DNA of 64,000 nucleotides from positions 167,309 through 231,308 of the forward strand of contig NZ_SJSO01000008.1 of assembly GCF_004331735.1 (NCBI RefSeq), written 5' to 3'. The notes beneath the pieces are model-generated. The model was given only the letters and a program-made list of their open reading frames with translations. It did not search any database and was not told the origin of the DNA. Each line of letters opens with the position of its first letter. The stretch's first letter is position 1. The position numbers and the translations under genes are program-made. Below are positions 9,671 to 18,933 of this stretch, one piece after another. This DNA is from Pedobacter psychrodurus. GTDB taxonomy: Bacteria > Bacteroidota > Bacteroidia > Sphingobacteriales > Sphingobacteriaceae.

Positions 9671-9708
9671 AAAAAGCCGTTCTGATATAAAATCGGAACG
9701 GCTTTCTT
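9671..9708. terminator. Bidirectional terminator between convergent genes
   Basis: AAAGCCGTTCTGAT pairs with ATCGGAACGGCTTT (one G-T pair) around a short loop, with A and T tracts on either side. It sits between the convergent thioredoxin-fold gene and rlmF and can serve both. Confidence 0.85.
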
Positions 9709-9725
9709 ATTAAGTATATTTCAGA

Positions 9726-10742
9726 TTAAAGACTTTTGGCTTCAGCCTTAGGATTATCTGCTTTAGGTTTCGGCTCGGTTTTCCAAGCTTTTACCCATTC
9801 GGCCTGCGCAGCTTCATCATGGAAGGTCCATGCTACGAAACGGCTTATTTTTTGCCCCTGGCTCATTTGCACTGTGGTTACCTCAAAAGCATTTGCTTTA
9901 ACCAATGCGCTATAGATACTTTTTAAGTTGGCACTTTTCGACACCAATGAAGTAAACCACAACACCTGGTTTTTGATCTGCTCGCTCTGGATAATCATTT
10001 GCTCTACAAAAGCACGTTCACCACCCGGACACCAAAGCTCAGCCTTATTACCCCCAAAGTTTAATACGTGTTTTACTTCTTTTTCGTTACCACCCAGGTT
10101 ACGCCATTTCTGGCGGGTACCCTGCTCTGCCTCTTTTAACGAAGCGTGAAACGGTGGATTACAAACCACAGCATCGAACCTTTCTTTACCACCTACAACA
10201 CCTCTAAAAATACCCATTTTTGAAGATTGCTGACGGATTTCTACTGCCCCCTGTAGTGGCTTATTTGCTTCAATAATGCGTTTTGCCGAATCAACTGAAA
10301 GTGGATCGATCTCAGAACCTACGAAACTCCAGCCATACTCCTGGTGACCGATGATCGGATAAATACAGTTGGCGCCAACACCAATATCCAATACATTAAT
10401 GTTAGCTCCTTTAGGGTTTTTACCTTTATTGCTTGATCCTAACAGATCGGCAACATAGTGGATATAATCAGCCCGGCCCGGAATAGGTGGACAAAGAAAA
10501 TCCTGAGGAATATCCCACTGCGAAATGTTATAGAAATATTTTAACAATGCCCTATTAAGCGCTTTAACGGCATTTTGATCAGCAAAATCGATAGAATCAT
10601 CATTGTGTTCGTTTTTAAAAACGAAACGTTTTAATTCTTTTGAGGTTGCGATAAGTTGTTTGAAATTGTAACGCGAACGGTGTTTGTTGCGTGGGTGTAA
10701 CTCGCTTTTTTCCTTGCGGTTATTTTGTTCTTCTTGAGCCAA
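9726..10742 (-). CDS. rlmF: 23S rRNA (adenine(1618)-N6)-methyltransferase
   Basis: Methylates A1618 of 23S rRNA using S-adenosylmethionine (338 aa). The N-terminal family motif LHPRNKHRSRYNF is at 16-28; the SAM-binding strand is NVLDIGVGANCIYP (116-129) and the N6-adenine catalytic motif is NPPF (195-198), followed by the family stretch ASLKEAEQGTRQKWRNLGG. The start is unusual: no ATG is available before the LHPRN motif, an in-frame TAA lies six codons upstream, and the TTG at 10742 gives MAQEEQNNRK, so a TTG start is most likely. A -7-like box (TATCTTTG, minus 10787-10794) lies upstream. Confidence 0.92.
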   Translation of the reverse strand: MAQEEQNNRKEKSELHPRNKHRSRYNFKQLIATSKELKRFVFKNEHNDDSIDFADQNAVKALNRALLKYFYNISQWDIPQDFLCPPIPGRADYIHYVADLLGSSNKGKNPKGANINVLDIGVGANCIYPIIGHQEYGWSFVGSEIDPLSVDSAKRIIEANKPLQGAVEIRQQSSKMGIFRGVVGGKERFDAVVCNPPFHASLKEAEQGTRQKWRNLGGNEKEVKHVLNFGGNKAELWCPGGERAFVEQMIIQSEQIKNQVLWFTSLVSKSANLKSIYSALVKANAFEVTTVQMSQGQKISRFVAWTFHDEAAQAEWVKAWKTEPKPKADNPKAEAKSL

Positions 10743-10801
10743 TGTGCTATGGATTAATTAAACAAGCTGTGTGCATGTTTCTGCTGCAAAGATAGGTAAT
10801 T

Positions 10802-10836
10802 AGTTGGGAGTTCGGAGTTTTTAGTTGGGAGTATCA
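10802..10836. repeat. Period-7 degenerate array, core AGTT
   Basis: Five 7-mers in exact phase: AGTTGGG, AGTTCGG, AGTTTTT, AGTTGGG, AGTATCA. It lies upstream of rlmF. Its complement reappears in inverted orientation at 11020-11048, so the two arrays bracket the gap. Confidence 0.8.
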
Positions 10837-10890
10837 AGCGCAGAAATAAAGCGATTGCCACCTTGAATTTGTTTCAAGAATTAAACAAAG

Positions 10891-10930
10891 AGGTTGAAGG
10901 CGAGAAGGTTGAAGGTGTGAAGGTTTCTGC
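10891..10930. repeat. Alternating 7/8-base array, core AAGG
   Basis: The unit GTTGAAG / GCGAGAAG / GTTGAAG / GTGTGAAG alternates 7 and 8 bases, a total period of 15. Between it and the next array, 10972-11003 holds a GTGCTTCCGTGGCT phrase seen also near 4217 and 25751. No gene is present in 10743-11048. Confidence 0.6.
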
Positions 10931-11019
10931 ATACGCTAAAAACAACGATTACTGCAACATGAATAGCGAAAATTCTCCGTGGCTTCTGTGCTTCCGTGGC
11001 TAGATTATCTGCTCGCAAA

Positions 11020-11048
11020 ACTGAAAACTCCGAACTGAAAACTCCAAA
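11020..11048. repeat. Period-7 degenerate array, core ACT, at the symporter stop
   Basis: ACTGAAA, ACTCCGA, ACTGAAA, ACTCCAA, then ACT that enters the symporter stop codon (11049-11051). It is the reverse complement in style and core (AGTTTTC / AGTTCGG) of the array at 10802-10836. Confidence 0.8.
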
Positions 11049-12335
11049 CTAAGCCTCCTCTGCTTTTTCTATCATCGCGGGTTGAATAGCTTTTAAATAC
11101 TTCTCCTCATCAAACTGGTTTTCACTTTTAGCAATCACAATCGTAGCCACACCGTTTCCGATTACATTGGTTATGGCTCTGGCTTCGCTCATAAAACGAT
11201 CTACACCGATTAATATTGAAATATGCTCTATGGGCATAATTTTTAAAGCAGTTAAGGTTGATACCAAAACGATAAAACCACTTCCCGTTACGCCAGCAGC
11301 ACCTTTTGAGGTAACCATCAGCACTCCTAAAACGGTAATCTGCTGTCCTAGTGTTAAATCGACATGAAAAACCTGGCAAAGAAATATAACGGCCATGGCC
11401 AGGTAAATTGCTGTTCCATCGAGGTTAAATGAATAACCGGTAGGGATAACCAAGCCAACAACCGATTTATCACAACCAATGGCCTCCATTTTTTGCATCA
11501 TACTTGGCAAGGCTGATTCTGATGAAGAGGTACCCAGCACAATTAAAATTTCCTGGCGGATATACTTCAGGTAAGCCCATAAGCTAAAGTTATAGTAACG
11601 GCAAATTCCGTTTAAAATCACAAAAATAAACAAGAAGCAGGTTAAATAAACAGAGCCCATTAGTTTAGCCATGCCTACTATACTTTCTAAGCCATGCGTA
11701 CCGATGCTGAAAGCCATCCCGCCGAAAGCACCAATTGGCGCTAAACGCATAATCAGCTTCATAATTTTAAATAACACCTTTGATATTTTATCAAAAGCAT
11801 TCAAAACTACGGTACCTTCACCACCCAGTTTATTCAGGCCATAACCAAAAAGAATGGCAAACAGCAAAATCTGCAAAATATTGCCTTCTGCAAAAGCAGC
11901 AATTACGTTATGCGGAATAATATGCAGAAAGAATTCTGCCCAGTTCATATCTTTAGCTTGCTCAGCATAACCTGCAATTTTTGTAGCATCACCAGTCTTA
12001 GCGATCATGCCGGCACCTGGCTTTAAAACATTGGCCACCAATAAACCAATCGCAATAGCTACCGTACTTACAATTTCGAAATACAATAATGCTTTGCCTC
12101 CTACCCTGCCCACCTTTTTCATATCGCCCATGTGTGCGATGCCTAAAACAATGGTAAAGAATATAATTGGCGCAATTAACATGCTAATCAGGTTGATAAA
12201 ACCCTGACTGATTAATTTAGCAGTGGGTGCAAAACCAGGAAAGTAAGCACCGACATAGATTCCTATTATGATGGCAAGTAAAACCTGAAAGGTTAAATTG
12301 GAGAATACTTTCTTTACAAATTCTATTAATGTCAT
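11049..12335 (-). CDS. Dicarboxylate/amino acid:cation symporter (DAACS family)
   Basis: Inner-membrane secondary transporter (428 aa) of the glutamate/C4-dicarboxylate:Na+ or H+ symporter family (DctA, GltP). Eight hydrophobic helices and the two re-entrant hairpins are visible: the serine-rich tip LGTSSSESALPSMMQKM (hairpin 1) and the GYSFNLDGTAIYLAMA motif of helix 7 that binds cation and substrate. The residues do not decide between aspartate/glutamate and succinate/malate. ATG at 12335. Downstream of the isoaspartyl peptidase gene on the same strand (gap 87 bp); the peptidase releases aspartate, so an aspartate link is possible but speculative. Confidence 0.92.
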   Translation of the reverse strand: MTLIEFVKKVFSNLTFQVLLAIIIGIYVGAYFPGFAPTAKLISQGFINLISMLIAPIIFFTIVLGIAHMGDMKKVGRVGGKALLYFEIVSTVAIAIGLLVANVLKPGAGMIAKTGDATKIAGYAEQAKDMNWAEFFLHIIPHNVIAAFAEGNILQILLFAILFGYGLNKLGGEGTVVLNAFDKISKVLFKIMKLIMRLAPIGAFGGMAFSIGTHGLESIVGMAKLMGSVYLTCFLFIFVILNGICRYYNFSLWAYLKYIRQEILIVLGTSSSESALPSMMQKMEAIGCDKSVVGLVIPTGYSFNLDGTAIYLAMAVIFLCQVFHVDLTLGQQITVLGVLMVTSKGAAGVTGSGFIVLVSTLTALKIMPIEHISILIGVDRFMSEARAITNVIGNGVATIVIAKSENQFDEEKYLKAIQPAMIEKAEEA

Positions 12336-12422
12336 TTACTTGGTATGAGTAAGGAAATATATACGTATTTTTCTATTTAGTGGCACAATAGCTTAAAGTT
12401 CGACTTTAAAATAGCGATTTCG

Positions 12423-13448
12423 TTATTTATAAATACTGACTTCAACTTTGCCATCATCGGTAATTGTTCCACGGTACATTCCTTCGGTATTAAATGGCAT
12501 GGCCACATTGCCTTTTTTATCTAAAGCAATTAAACCACCATCGCCGCCCATTTTACCCACTTTATCTAAGGCAATTTTCGAAGCTTCGGCAACTGACAGA
12601 CTTTTGTATTCCATTAAATCGGAGATAGTTTTAGCCACCACATTACGGATATAAAATTCGCCCCAGCCTGTACAGGAAATACCAGCCGTTTCGTTATTGC
12701 AATAAGTACCTGCGCCAATAATAGGCGCATCGCCCACACGTCCATATTTTTTATTCGTCATACCACCTGTTGAAGTTCCTGCAGCTAAGTTACCCGCTTT
12801 ATCTAAAGCTACACAACCCACAGTACCAAATTTATAATCGTGATTTTTACTTCCGAGCAATTCCGATTTCTTGTTTCCATGGTCTAATACCGCTTTTGTA
12901 GAATCCTCCTTAATGGCTTTTTGCAAACCATCCCAACGTTCTTTAGTCCAGAAGTATTTTGGATCTACAATTTCCAACCCCACTTCTTTAGCAAACTGCT
13001 CAGCACCAGTGCCAACCATCATTACGTGTTCTGATTTTTCCATTACAGCCCTTGCTGCAGAAATTGGATTTTTAATAGTTGTTACTCCAGCAACCGACCC
13101 TGCCATTAAAGTTTTACCATCCATTATTGCCGCATCAAGTTCGTTTCTGCCATCATGTGTAAAAACGGCACCTTTACCTGCATTAAAATGGGGATCGTTT
13201 TCCATGATATGAATAGTTGCTTCTACGGCATCCATACTGGTTTTTCCTGCTTTAATTTCGGCATAACCAGCCTGCAAGGCCTGTGTTAAGACAGCGATAT
13301 AGGCGGCCTCCTTTTCAGGGCTCATATTTTTCTTGAGAATGGTGCCGGCACCACCGTGAATAACCATTACATATTTTTTCTGCTGTGCAGAAACTTGTAG
13401 GGTTAAAGCCGAAAACAAGAGTAAGGCGAGTAATTTTAACGGTTTCAT
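12423..13448 (-). CDS. Isoaspartyl peptidase / L-asparaginase (Ntn-hydrolase)
   Basis: Plant-type asparaginase (341 aa) that cleaves isoaspartyl dipeptides and asparagine after autoproteolysis into alpha and beta chains. The N-terminal nucleophile exposed by self-cleavage is Thr209 in DYKFGTVGCVALD; other family motifs are HGGAG (31-35), NAGKGAVFTHDG and TGGMTNKKYGRVGDAPIIGA. Residues 1-21 form a signal peptide (LQVSAQQ), so the enzyme is exported to the periplasm, as is usual for the Bacteroidota form. ATG at 13448. Same strand as the downstream symporter. Confidence 0.94.
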   Translation of the reverse strand: MKPLKLLALLLFSALTLQVSAQQKKYVMVIHGGAGTILKKNMSPEKEAAYIAVLTQALQAGYAEIKAGKTSMDAVEATIHIMENDPHFNAGKGAVFTHDGRNELDAAIMDGKTLMAGSVAGVTTIKNPISAARAVMEKSEHVMMVGTGAEQFAKEVGLEIVDPKYFWTKERWDGLQKAIKEDSTKAVLDHGNKKSELLGSKNHDYKFGTVGCVALDKAGNLAAGTSTGGMTNKKYGRVGDAPIIGAGTYCNNETAGISCTGWGEFYIRNVVAKTISDLMEYKSLSVAEASKIALDKVGKMGGDGGLIALDKKGNVAMPFNTEGMYRGTITDDGKVEVSIYK

Positions 13449-13505
13449 CTTCCTATGGGGTTTAAGAAGCTGTTAAATTAAGAAAATCCTTGATAATAAT
13501 TACGG

Positions 13506-15275
13506 TTAAACTTTAGCTATCCCTTTGGATGAGAATTGAAGATCGTAAAGCTTTTTATAGTAGCCGTTTAACTTTAACAACTGTTGATGGGTTCCTTTTT
13601 CTTTGATCTCCCCTTTATCGAGCACAATAATCTGATCGGCTTTTTGAATGGTGGATAAACGATGGGCAATTACGATCGAAGTGCGCCCTTCCATTAAATT
13701 ATCAATGGCTTTCTGGATCAATAATTCGGTTTCAGTATCAACTGATGAAGTGGCCTCATCTAAAACTAAAATAGCAGGATTGTGCACCAGGGCACGGATA
13801 AAAGAAATTAACTGCGCCTGACCAGCCGAGAGCGTAGCGCCTCTTTCCATCACATTGTACTGATAAGCACCAGGTAAACGTTCGATAAAATCGTGTGCGC
13901 CAACTTTTTTCGCCGCATTAACCACTTCTGCTATCGTAATTTCTGAATTGTTAAGTGTGATATTGTTTAAAATCGTATCTGAAAACAAGAAAACATCCTG
14001 AAGTACAGTGGCAATATTGCTTCTTAGGTAATCGAGGTCAAAATCTTCAATACGGATGCCATCTACCGTAATATCTCCCTTCTTTACTTCGTAAAAGCGG
14101 TTGAGGATATTGATGGTAGAAGATTTACCAGCACCTGTAGCACCTACTAATGCTACGGTTTCGCCAGCCTTCACTTCAAATGTAAGGTCTTTCAGCACGT
14201 AGTTCTCGTCGTTATAGGCAAACCAAACCTTTTCGAATTTAATATTTCCTTCTAATTTAGCTGGTTTCTGCTCACCCTGATTTGGCGTAGTTTCGTCGGT
14301 ATCTAAAACTTTAAAAACACGTTCGGCACCAACCATACCCATCTGCAGCGTATTAAACTTATCCGCCAGCTGGCGGATTGGCGTAAATACCATACCCAGG
14401 TACATGATAAACTGAGTGATGGTTCCCGGGGTTACATCCAAGGGTTTAGAAAGGATACTTCGGGCTCCGTACCACACCAATAATCCCAGCGACATGGCAG
14501 AGATTAACTCAACCACTGGAAAAAAGATAGAATAATACCAGTTAGAACGGATATTGGCATCGCGATAACGTTTATTAATGGCGTAGAATTTTCTGTATTC
14601 CTGTTTCTCTCTCGCAAAGTATTGAACAATAGAAACGCCTGTAATGTGTTCTTGTAAAAAGGTATTCAAGTTAGAAACCTCGTTCCTGATTTCCTGAAAT
14701 GCAACTTTAATCGCCTTCTGGAATTTTCGGGTAGCCATGATTAACAAAGGAATGGGCAAAAGCACCACCAAACTCAATTGCCAATCAGTGTACAGCATTA
14801 CACATACAATCACCACCACCTGCAAGCTATCTCCGATCATAGAAATTAAACCTTCCGAAAAAATATCCGCAATGGTTTCCAAATCAGAGACTGTTCGGGT
14901 AATCAATTGCCCTATGGGTGTTTTATCGAAAAATTTTAGGCGGAGTTTGGTAATGTGGTTAAAAACATTAATCCGCAAATCGCGGATAACCGATTGACCT
15001 AATGTATTGGTTAAGAGCGTATGGTTATATTGGATCAGTGTCTGCAAAATCAACATAAAAACCATCAGCATGGTCATATTTACCAGGCCAGAATAATTGC
15101 CTGTTAAAATATAATGATCGAGCGTATATTTAATTAAAAACGGACGTACCGGAGAAATGGCCGCAAGTAGAATGGTTAAAATAACCGACCATACAAAAAC
15201 AGCACGATAAGGCTTTACATATTGAAAAATACGTTTCAGTAATCCGGTGTTGTATACGTCGCCTGTAACTGCCAT
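13506..15275 (-). CDS. ABC exporter, fused permease and ATPase
   Basis: Half-transporter of the MsbA/multidrug exporter class (589 aa). The transmembrane domain (about 15-310) has six hydrophobic helices; the nucleotide-binding domain (about 340-575) shows Walker A GATGAGKSS (near 377-385), Walker B ILVLDEATSSVD (near 500) and the H-loop IVIAHRLST. The signature motif is LSAGQ rather than the usual LSGGQ, a tolerated variant. It should work as a homodimer at the inner membrane exporting lipid or a hydrophobic compound; the substrate cannot be told. ATG at 15275. Lies upstream of the isoaspartyl peptidase gene (57 bp gap), without evident functional link. Confidence 0.9.
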   Translation of the reverse strand: MAVTGDVYNTGLLKRIFQYVKPYRAVFVWSVILTILLAAISPVRPFLIKYTLDHYILTGNYSGLVNMTMLMVFMLILQTLIQYNHTLLTNTLGQSVIRDLRINVFNHITKLRLKFFDKTPIGQLITRTVSDLETIADIFSEGLISMIGDSLQVVVIVCVMLYTDWQLSLVVLLPIPLLIMATRKFQKAIKVAFQEIRNEVSNLNTFLQEHITGVSIVQYFAREKQEYRKFYAINKRYRDANIRSNWYYSIFFPVVELISAMSLGLLVWYGARSILSKPLDVTPGTITQFIMYLGMVFTPIRQLADKFNTLQMGMVGAERVFKVLDTDETTPNQGEQKPAKLEGNIKFEKVWFAYNDENYVLKDLTFEVKAGETVALVGATGAGKSSTINILNRFYEVKKGDITVDGIRIEDFDLDYLRSNIATVLQDVFLFSDTILNNITLNNSEITIAEVVNAAKKVGAHDFIERLPGAYQYNVMERGATLSAGQAQLISFIRALVHNPAILVLDEATSSVDTETELLIQKAIDNLMEGRTSIVIAHRLSTIQKADQIIVLDKGEIKEKGTHQQLLKLNGYYKKLYDLQFSSKGIAKV

Positions 15276-15280
15276 ATTGT

Positions 15281-15398
15281 GGTTAACTGATTAATTGTTT
15301 AAATTGGTTAACTGCCATTTAACTAAATGTGCTAAAGATTATATTGGTTAATTGAATTTCGCTTCAATTAACCGATTAACCAGTTTATACAGTTAACC
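15281..15398. repeat. Inverted pair of period-8 arrays at the truA 3' end
   Basis: Left array 15281-15312: GGTTAACT, GATTAATT, GTTTAAAT and a further GGTTAACT. Right array 15365-15398: CAATTAAC, CGATTAAC, CAGTTTAT, then ACAGTTAAC, the reverse-complement style of the left array. The right array overlaps the truA stop codon (15393-15395); the left one begins right behind the ABC exporter start codon, so the pair fills this gap. Confidence 0.7.
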
Positions 15399-16145
15399 CA
15401 AATACGGGTATTCTATCTTCACTAAATACAAACCGCAGGCAGGCACAGATTGTCCGGCATTGCTGCGGTTTTTACTTTCTATAATTGCTTTAAAATCTGT
15501 TAAATTTATTTCTTTTTTACCGATCTGTACCAAAGTACCCATAATGGCCCTTACCATATTCCGTAAAAAGCGATCGGCCTGGATGGTAAAAACCAATCCA
15601 TTATCCTGCTGTTCGAAAACGGCTTTGGTTACTTTACAATTATTGGTAAAGGTTTGGGTATTGGATTTACTAAAGCACGAAAAATCGGTATAATTTAATA
15701 ACAGTGTCGCTGCACTATTCATCGCTTCCAGATCCAGTTTATCTTTAACCAACCAAGATCGGTTAAGTTTAAAAGGATTTTTTTCGAAGTGGACATAATA
15801 TTTATAAGCACGGGCGGTGGCATCAAAGCGGGCATGGGCATCATCATGTACAGGTATAATTTTTTTTGCTGCAATTTGATAGGGCAACATGGCGTTGATA
15901 CCCGTTATCGCACTTAAAACCTTTACCTCTTCTAAACCTTCAACATCAAAATGGGCATAAAAATCAGTGGCATGCACGCCAGCATCTGTTCTACCGCAAC
16001 CCAAAGTTTCGATGGGCTGCCTAAAAAAAGTAGACATAGCCTTATCTAACAATTCCTGAACGGTGATTGCATTAGGTTGTGTTTGCCAGCCATGGTATAA
16101 GCTGCCATCGTAAGCCAATTGGATGAAATACCTTTTTTTATTCAA
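15393..16145 (-). CDS. truA: tRNA pseudouridine(38-40) synthase
   Basis: Isomerises uridines 38-40 of the tRNA anticodon stem (250 aa, usual length). The catalytic aspartate is Asp54 in the TruA signature LGCGRTDAGVHA; other conserved parts are LAYDGSLYHGWQ near the N terminus and ADRFLRNMVRAIMGTL near the C terminus. ATG at 16145, with a TATTTTTG -7-like box at 16153-16160 on the minus strand. The first 15 codons and upstream sequence occur again in decayed form at 18753-18839, on the far side of the esterase gene. Confidence 0.95.
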   Translation of the reverse strand: MNKKRYFIQLAYDGSLYHGWQTQPNAITVQELLDKAMSTFFRQPIETLGCGRTDAGVHATDFYAHFDVEGLEEVKVLSAITGINAMLPYQIAAKKIIPVHDDAHARFDATARAYKYYVHFEKNPFKLNRSWLVKDKLDLEAMNSAATLLLNYTDFSCFSKSNTQTFTNNCKVTKAVFEQQDNGLVFTIQADRFLRNMVRAIMGTLVQIGKKEINLTDFKAIIESKNRSNAGQSVPACGLYLVKIEYPYLG

Positions 16146-16217
16146 AGCGATGCAAAAATACTTTTTTCATTTTATTTAGAAGGAGAGCACGCCACATTTA
16201 TTCGTAAGTAGCCCTAA

Positions 16218-18707
16218 CTAAGGTTTAGCAGTATTTTTTTCATCAAACTGCCATTTATTATCGTAAAAACCAGCCAGTTTAATTCCTTTACTTCCTTCTT
16301 TTGGCAACTCAGATGAAAATATCATAAAATCAGGGAAACCGCTACCACCAGCAAAATATTGGTTGGCATACGCAGCTCTCATTCCTGTTACTCCAGTACT
16401 GGCCACTACGCCTATCAATAGTTTATTATCCTGTTGTGGCCAAATATAATATGCAGCTAAATCATCACCTTTCCATGCGTGTTCTTTTGTGGTTATTTGC
16501 GAATTGCTTACCTGTATAGGGCAATCATTAAGTAATTTTTTCCAAGCGGTATTATTTTCGGAGTTTCCGTACAAAATAATATTACGCCCCTGATATTTTG
16601 ATGCTGAAAATTCTTTATCCATAATGATATCAACGGCTCCGTTACCACGATAATACCAACTTTCGGCATCGTATTTGGCTTTATTTAAATTAGCCAGATT
16701 GGCTTCGGCAGTGCCGTTTGCTCCCACTACAAAAATCATTTTATGATTAAAAGCTTCTTTAAAAGTGCCATATCGCAACGGGTTTTTATCTCTTTTATCA
16801 ATTTTGGTGACGATTTGCCAGGCCTCGTTATTTTTCTCTAAAAACAGGGTATCGTTAACGCTTTGCGTGGTATAATTAATAACTGTTAAACTATCTAAAG
16901 TAATTTTTACAGGTGTTTTTGCACCAAAATCTGTTAAAGCCAATTTTAAAAGCGCAACGTTCTCGGTTTTACCAACAATGGATGATAGTTTCCTGTCTCG
17001 TGTTAAAATGATGCGGCTATATTGTAAAGGCTGCGTTTGCTGGTAAATAGTAGCCCAACGATAAGTAGCCGAAATTCCTGGACTGGATGTAGTAAAATCG
17101 ATGCGATTTACAGCAGAATCGGCAGCAATAGTATGCCATTTAAAAAAACTAAAAATAGGTGGCCAATCTACACTTTGATCGCCGAACCAGTGTTCACCTC
17201 CTGGGTATTCGTAATAACTAAAATCGGCATGAAACCCTGAAAGTAATTTCTTCATTTGCCTAGCGTAACTAACCGGCACCACCCTATCGGCATCGCCATG
17301 CAAAATATAAACCCCTAATGGCGTATAATTAGTCGCCAATTTCGGAACATCGCTTTGATTACCAGCCCTTAACAGCATTCTTTCTACTATATTTTTACTG
17401 CTATCAGGAATTTTTCCATCGGCAGAACCGTAATCTTTAAGCGAAGCATAACCTGCAGCGGGCGCAATAGCTGCCCATTTATCAGGGTAAGTGGCGCCTA
17501 AAAACCAGGTGCCGTGCCCACCCATAGAATGACCCGTGAGGTAAATCTGTTTATCGCTTGGTTTAAACTGGTCTTTTGCCAGTGCCAATACTTCTAAAGC
17601 ATCCTGACGGCCCCAATCTTCCCAATTAAAACCACGTGGCCTGCGGTTAGTGGCTGCAACTAAGGTTCCCCAATCTTTAGATTTATAGGCTTTTGCCTGA
17701 CCAATGGCTTCTACACCGGCACCATGTACGGAAAGAAATAATGCTGAATTTGGTTTCCAGCCATTAAGCTGCGGGGTAACTGCGAAATACTGCAAGCTGC
17801 CATCAATTTTACTTACAAAGGTCTGCTTATGGGTTGATGAATTGGCTAAGGCTTCAATTACGATCGTTTTCTGATCGACTTTTGTCTTGTTCTGCACCAG
17901 TTGTATTTCCAGATTATAATTACCTGGAGTTGTTATCGCATTTGCATCTAATTCAAAAATCACCTTCCGCATACTCAGTTTTGCAATGCGCGAAATGGCT
18001 ACTTCCTGCTGTTTGCCGTTTAAAACGGTTTTGATATGCAAATCGTCAAAATCTTTTAAAGAAGAATTACTTACCGTTAATGCACCTTTTAGCACACCGT
18101 TTGCCTGATTGAGCACAATGCTCGGCATGGTAACATCATCTGTATGGATGAGTAATTTTTTAGTATTAATAATGATCATTGGTACTATACTGGCGCCTCT
18201 TACAAAAAGTTCGTTTATACCTTTTTTTAATTGAACCGGAATATTCATATAACCAGATGCATAAGGATCGCCCATATGTGGAGTACCATTAAAAAACAAA
18301 CTATTGCCCCCAATTACATTTAAAATTGCGGTTTGTTCTTTAGCGGAAGTATAGGTAATGTAGATATAATCAGAGCCTCTATCTATGCCCCCCGGATTTA
18401 GGAAGGGGTTATTTGTTGTCTGAAAAGATCTCCTCGAAAATGCACTAAAACGGCCATTAACATCTGCTTTAATTGCTTTCCATAATACTTTCTGTCCATC
18501 TTTACCTGCTGAAAACGCTCCGTTTTCCGTGGGCTTTTCTAATTTTCCATTAGCCATTTGCCAGGCCAGTAAATCGGTATAAGTGGCTTCACGGCCGTAG
18601 CGACTGCCACTGGCTACGGTTAATGCTTTTTCAAATTTAAGGGTATCTTGTGCAAAGGTGTTGGTTGCAGCAAGTATGAGAACCAGAAAAAGTAAGTTTT
18701 TTAGCAT
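16218..18707 (-). CDS. Exported serine esterase/peptidase of the prolyl oligopeptidase type
   Basis: An 829-residue exported protein: signal peptide 1-19 (NTFAQ), an N-terminal beta-rich region (about 80-280, carbohydrate-binding-like with a GGNSLFFNGTPHMGDPYASG stretch), an alpha/beta-hydrolase domain (about 290-540) and a C-terminal region without a domain I know. The nucleophile is Ser394 in the elbow GHSMGGHG; YILHGDADRVVP supplies the acid and GGEHWFGDQ the histidine. The family includes xylan and feruloyl esterases and peptidases; the substrate is unknown. ATG at 18707. The gene lies directly upstream of truA and is bracketed by the truA start and its relic copy, suggesting it was inserted there. 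Confidence 0.82.
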   Translation of the reverse strand: MLKNLLFLVLILAATNTFAQDTLKFEKALTVASGSRYGREATYTDLLAWQMANGKLEKPTENGAFSAGKDGQKVLWKAIKADVNGRFSAFSRRSFQTTNNPFLNPGGIDRGSDYIYITYTSAKEQTAILNVIGGNSLFFNGTPHMGDPYASGYMNIPVQLKKGINELFVRGASIVPMIIINTKKLLIHTDDVTMPSIVLNQANGVLKGALTVSNSSLKDFDDLHIKTVLNGKQQEVAISRIAKLSMRKVIFELDANAITTPGNYNLEIQLVQNKTKVDQKTIVIEALANSSTHKQTFVSKIDGSLQYFAVTPQLNGWKPNSALFLSVHGAGVEAIGQAKAYKSKDWGTLVAATNRRPRGFNWEDWGRQDALEVLALAKDQFKPSDKQIYLTGHSMGGHGTWFLGATYPDKWAAIAPAAGYASLKDYGSADGKIPDSSKNIVERMLLRAGNQSDVPKLATNYTPLGVYILHGDADRVVPVSYARQMKKLLSGFHADFSYYEYPGGEHWFGDQSVDWPPIFSFFKWHTIAADSAVNRIDFTTSSPGISATYRWATIYQQTQPLQYSRIILTRDRKLSSIVGKTENVALLKLALTDFGAKTPVKITLDSLTVINYTTQSVNDTLFLEKNNEAWQIVTKIDKRDKNPLRYGTFKEAFNHKMIFVVGANGTAEANLANLNKAKYDAESWYYRGNGAVDIIMDKEFSASKYQGRNIILYGNSENNTAWKKLLNDCPIQVSNSQITTKEHAWKGDDLAAYYIWPQQDNKLLIGVVASTGVTGMRAAYANQYFAGGSGFPDFMIFSSELPKEGSKGIKLAGFYDNKWQFDEKNTAKP

Positions 18708-18752
18708 AAATCGTTTTATTAGTATGTTTTATCAAAGTTAATCGATTTAAAA

Positions 18753-18839
18753 GACTGCCATCGTTGAACTGTTGGATGTAATACCTTTTTTACCCAAAGC
18801 GATATAAAAATACTTTTTTCCTTTTACTAGATGGTGTTG
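18753..18839 (-). pseudogene. Decayed copy of the truA 5' end and upstream region
   Basis: Nucleotides 18753-18839 align with 16101-16188 (truA codons 1-15 plus about 43 bases upstream). Shared exact blocks include CTGCCATCGT, TTGGATG, AATACCTTTTTT, CAAAGCGAT and AAAAATACTTTTTTC, with scattered substitutions and one single-base gap between. The frame is no longer open past the region. It flanks the esterase gene on the side opposite to intact truA. Confidence 0.75.
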
Positions 18840-18933
18840 CAAATTGGAACTAAGTATATTTTACTGTAAAACATTAAATAGTTACAAAAAATTATAATTT
18901 TATAATCTCTCAGTACCAAGAATCTAAAGCGCT

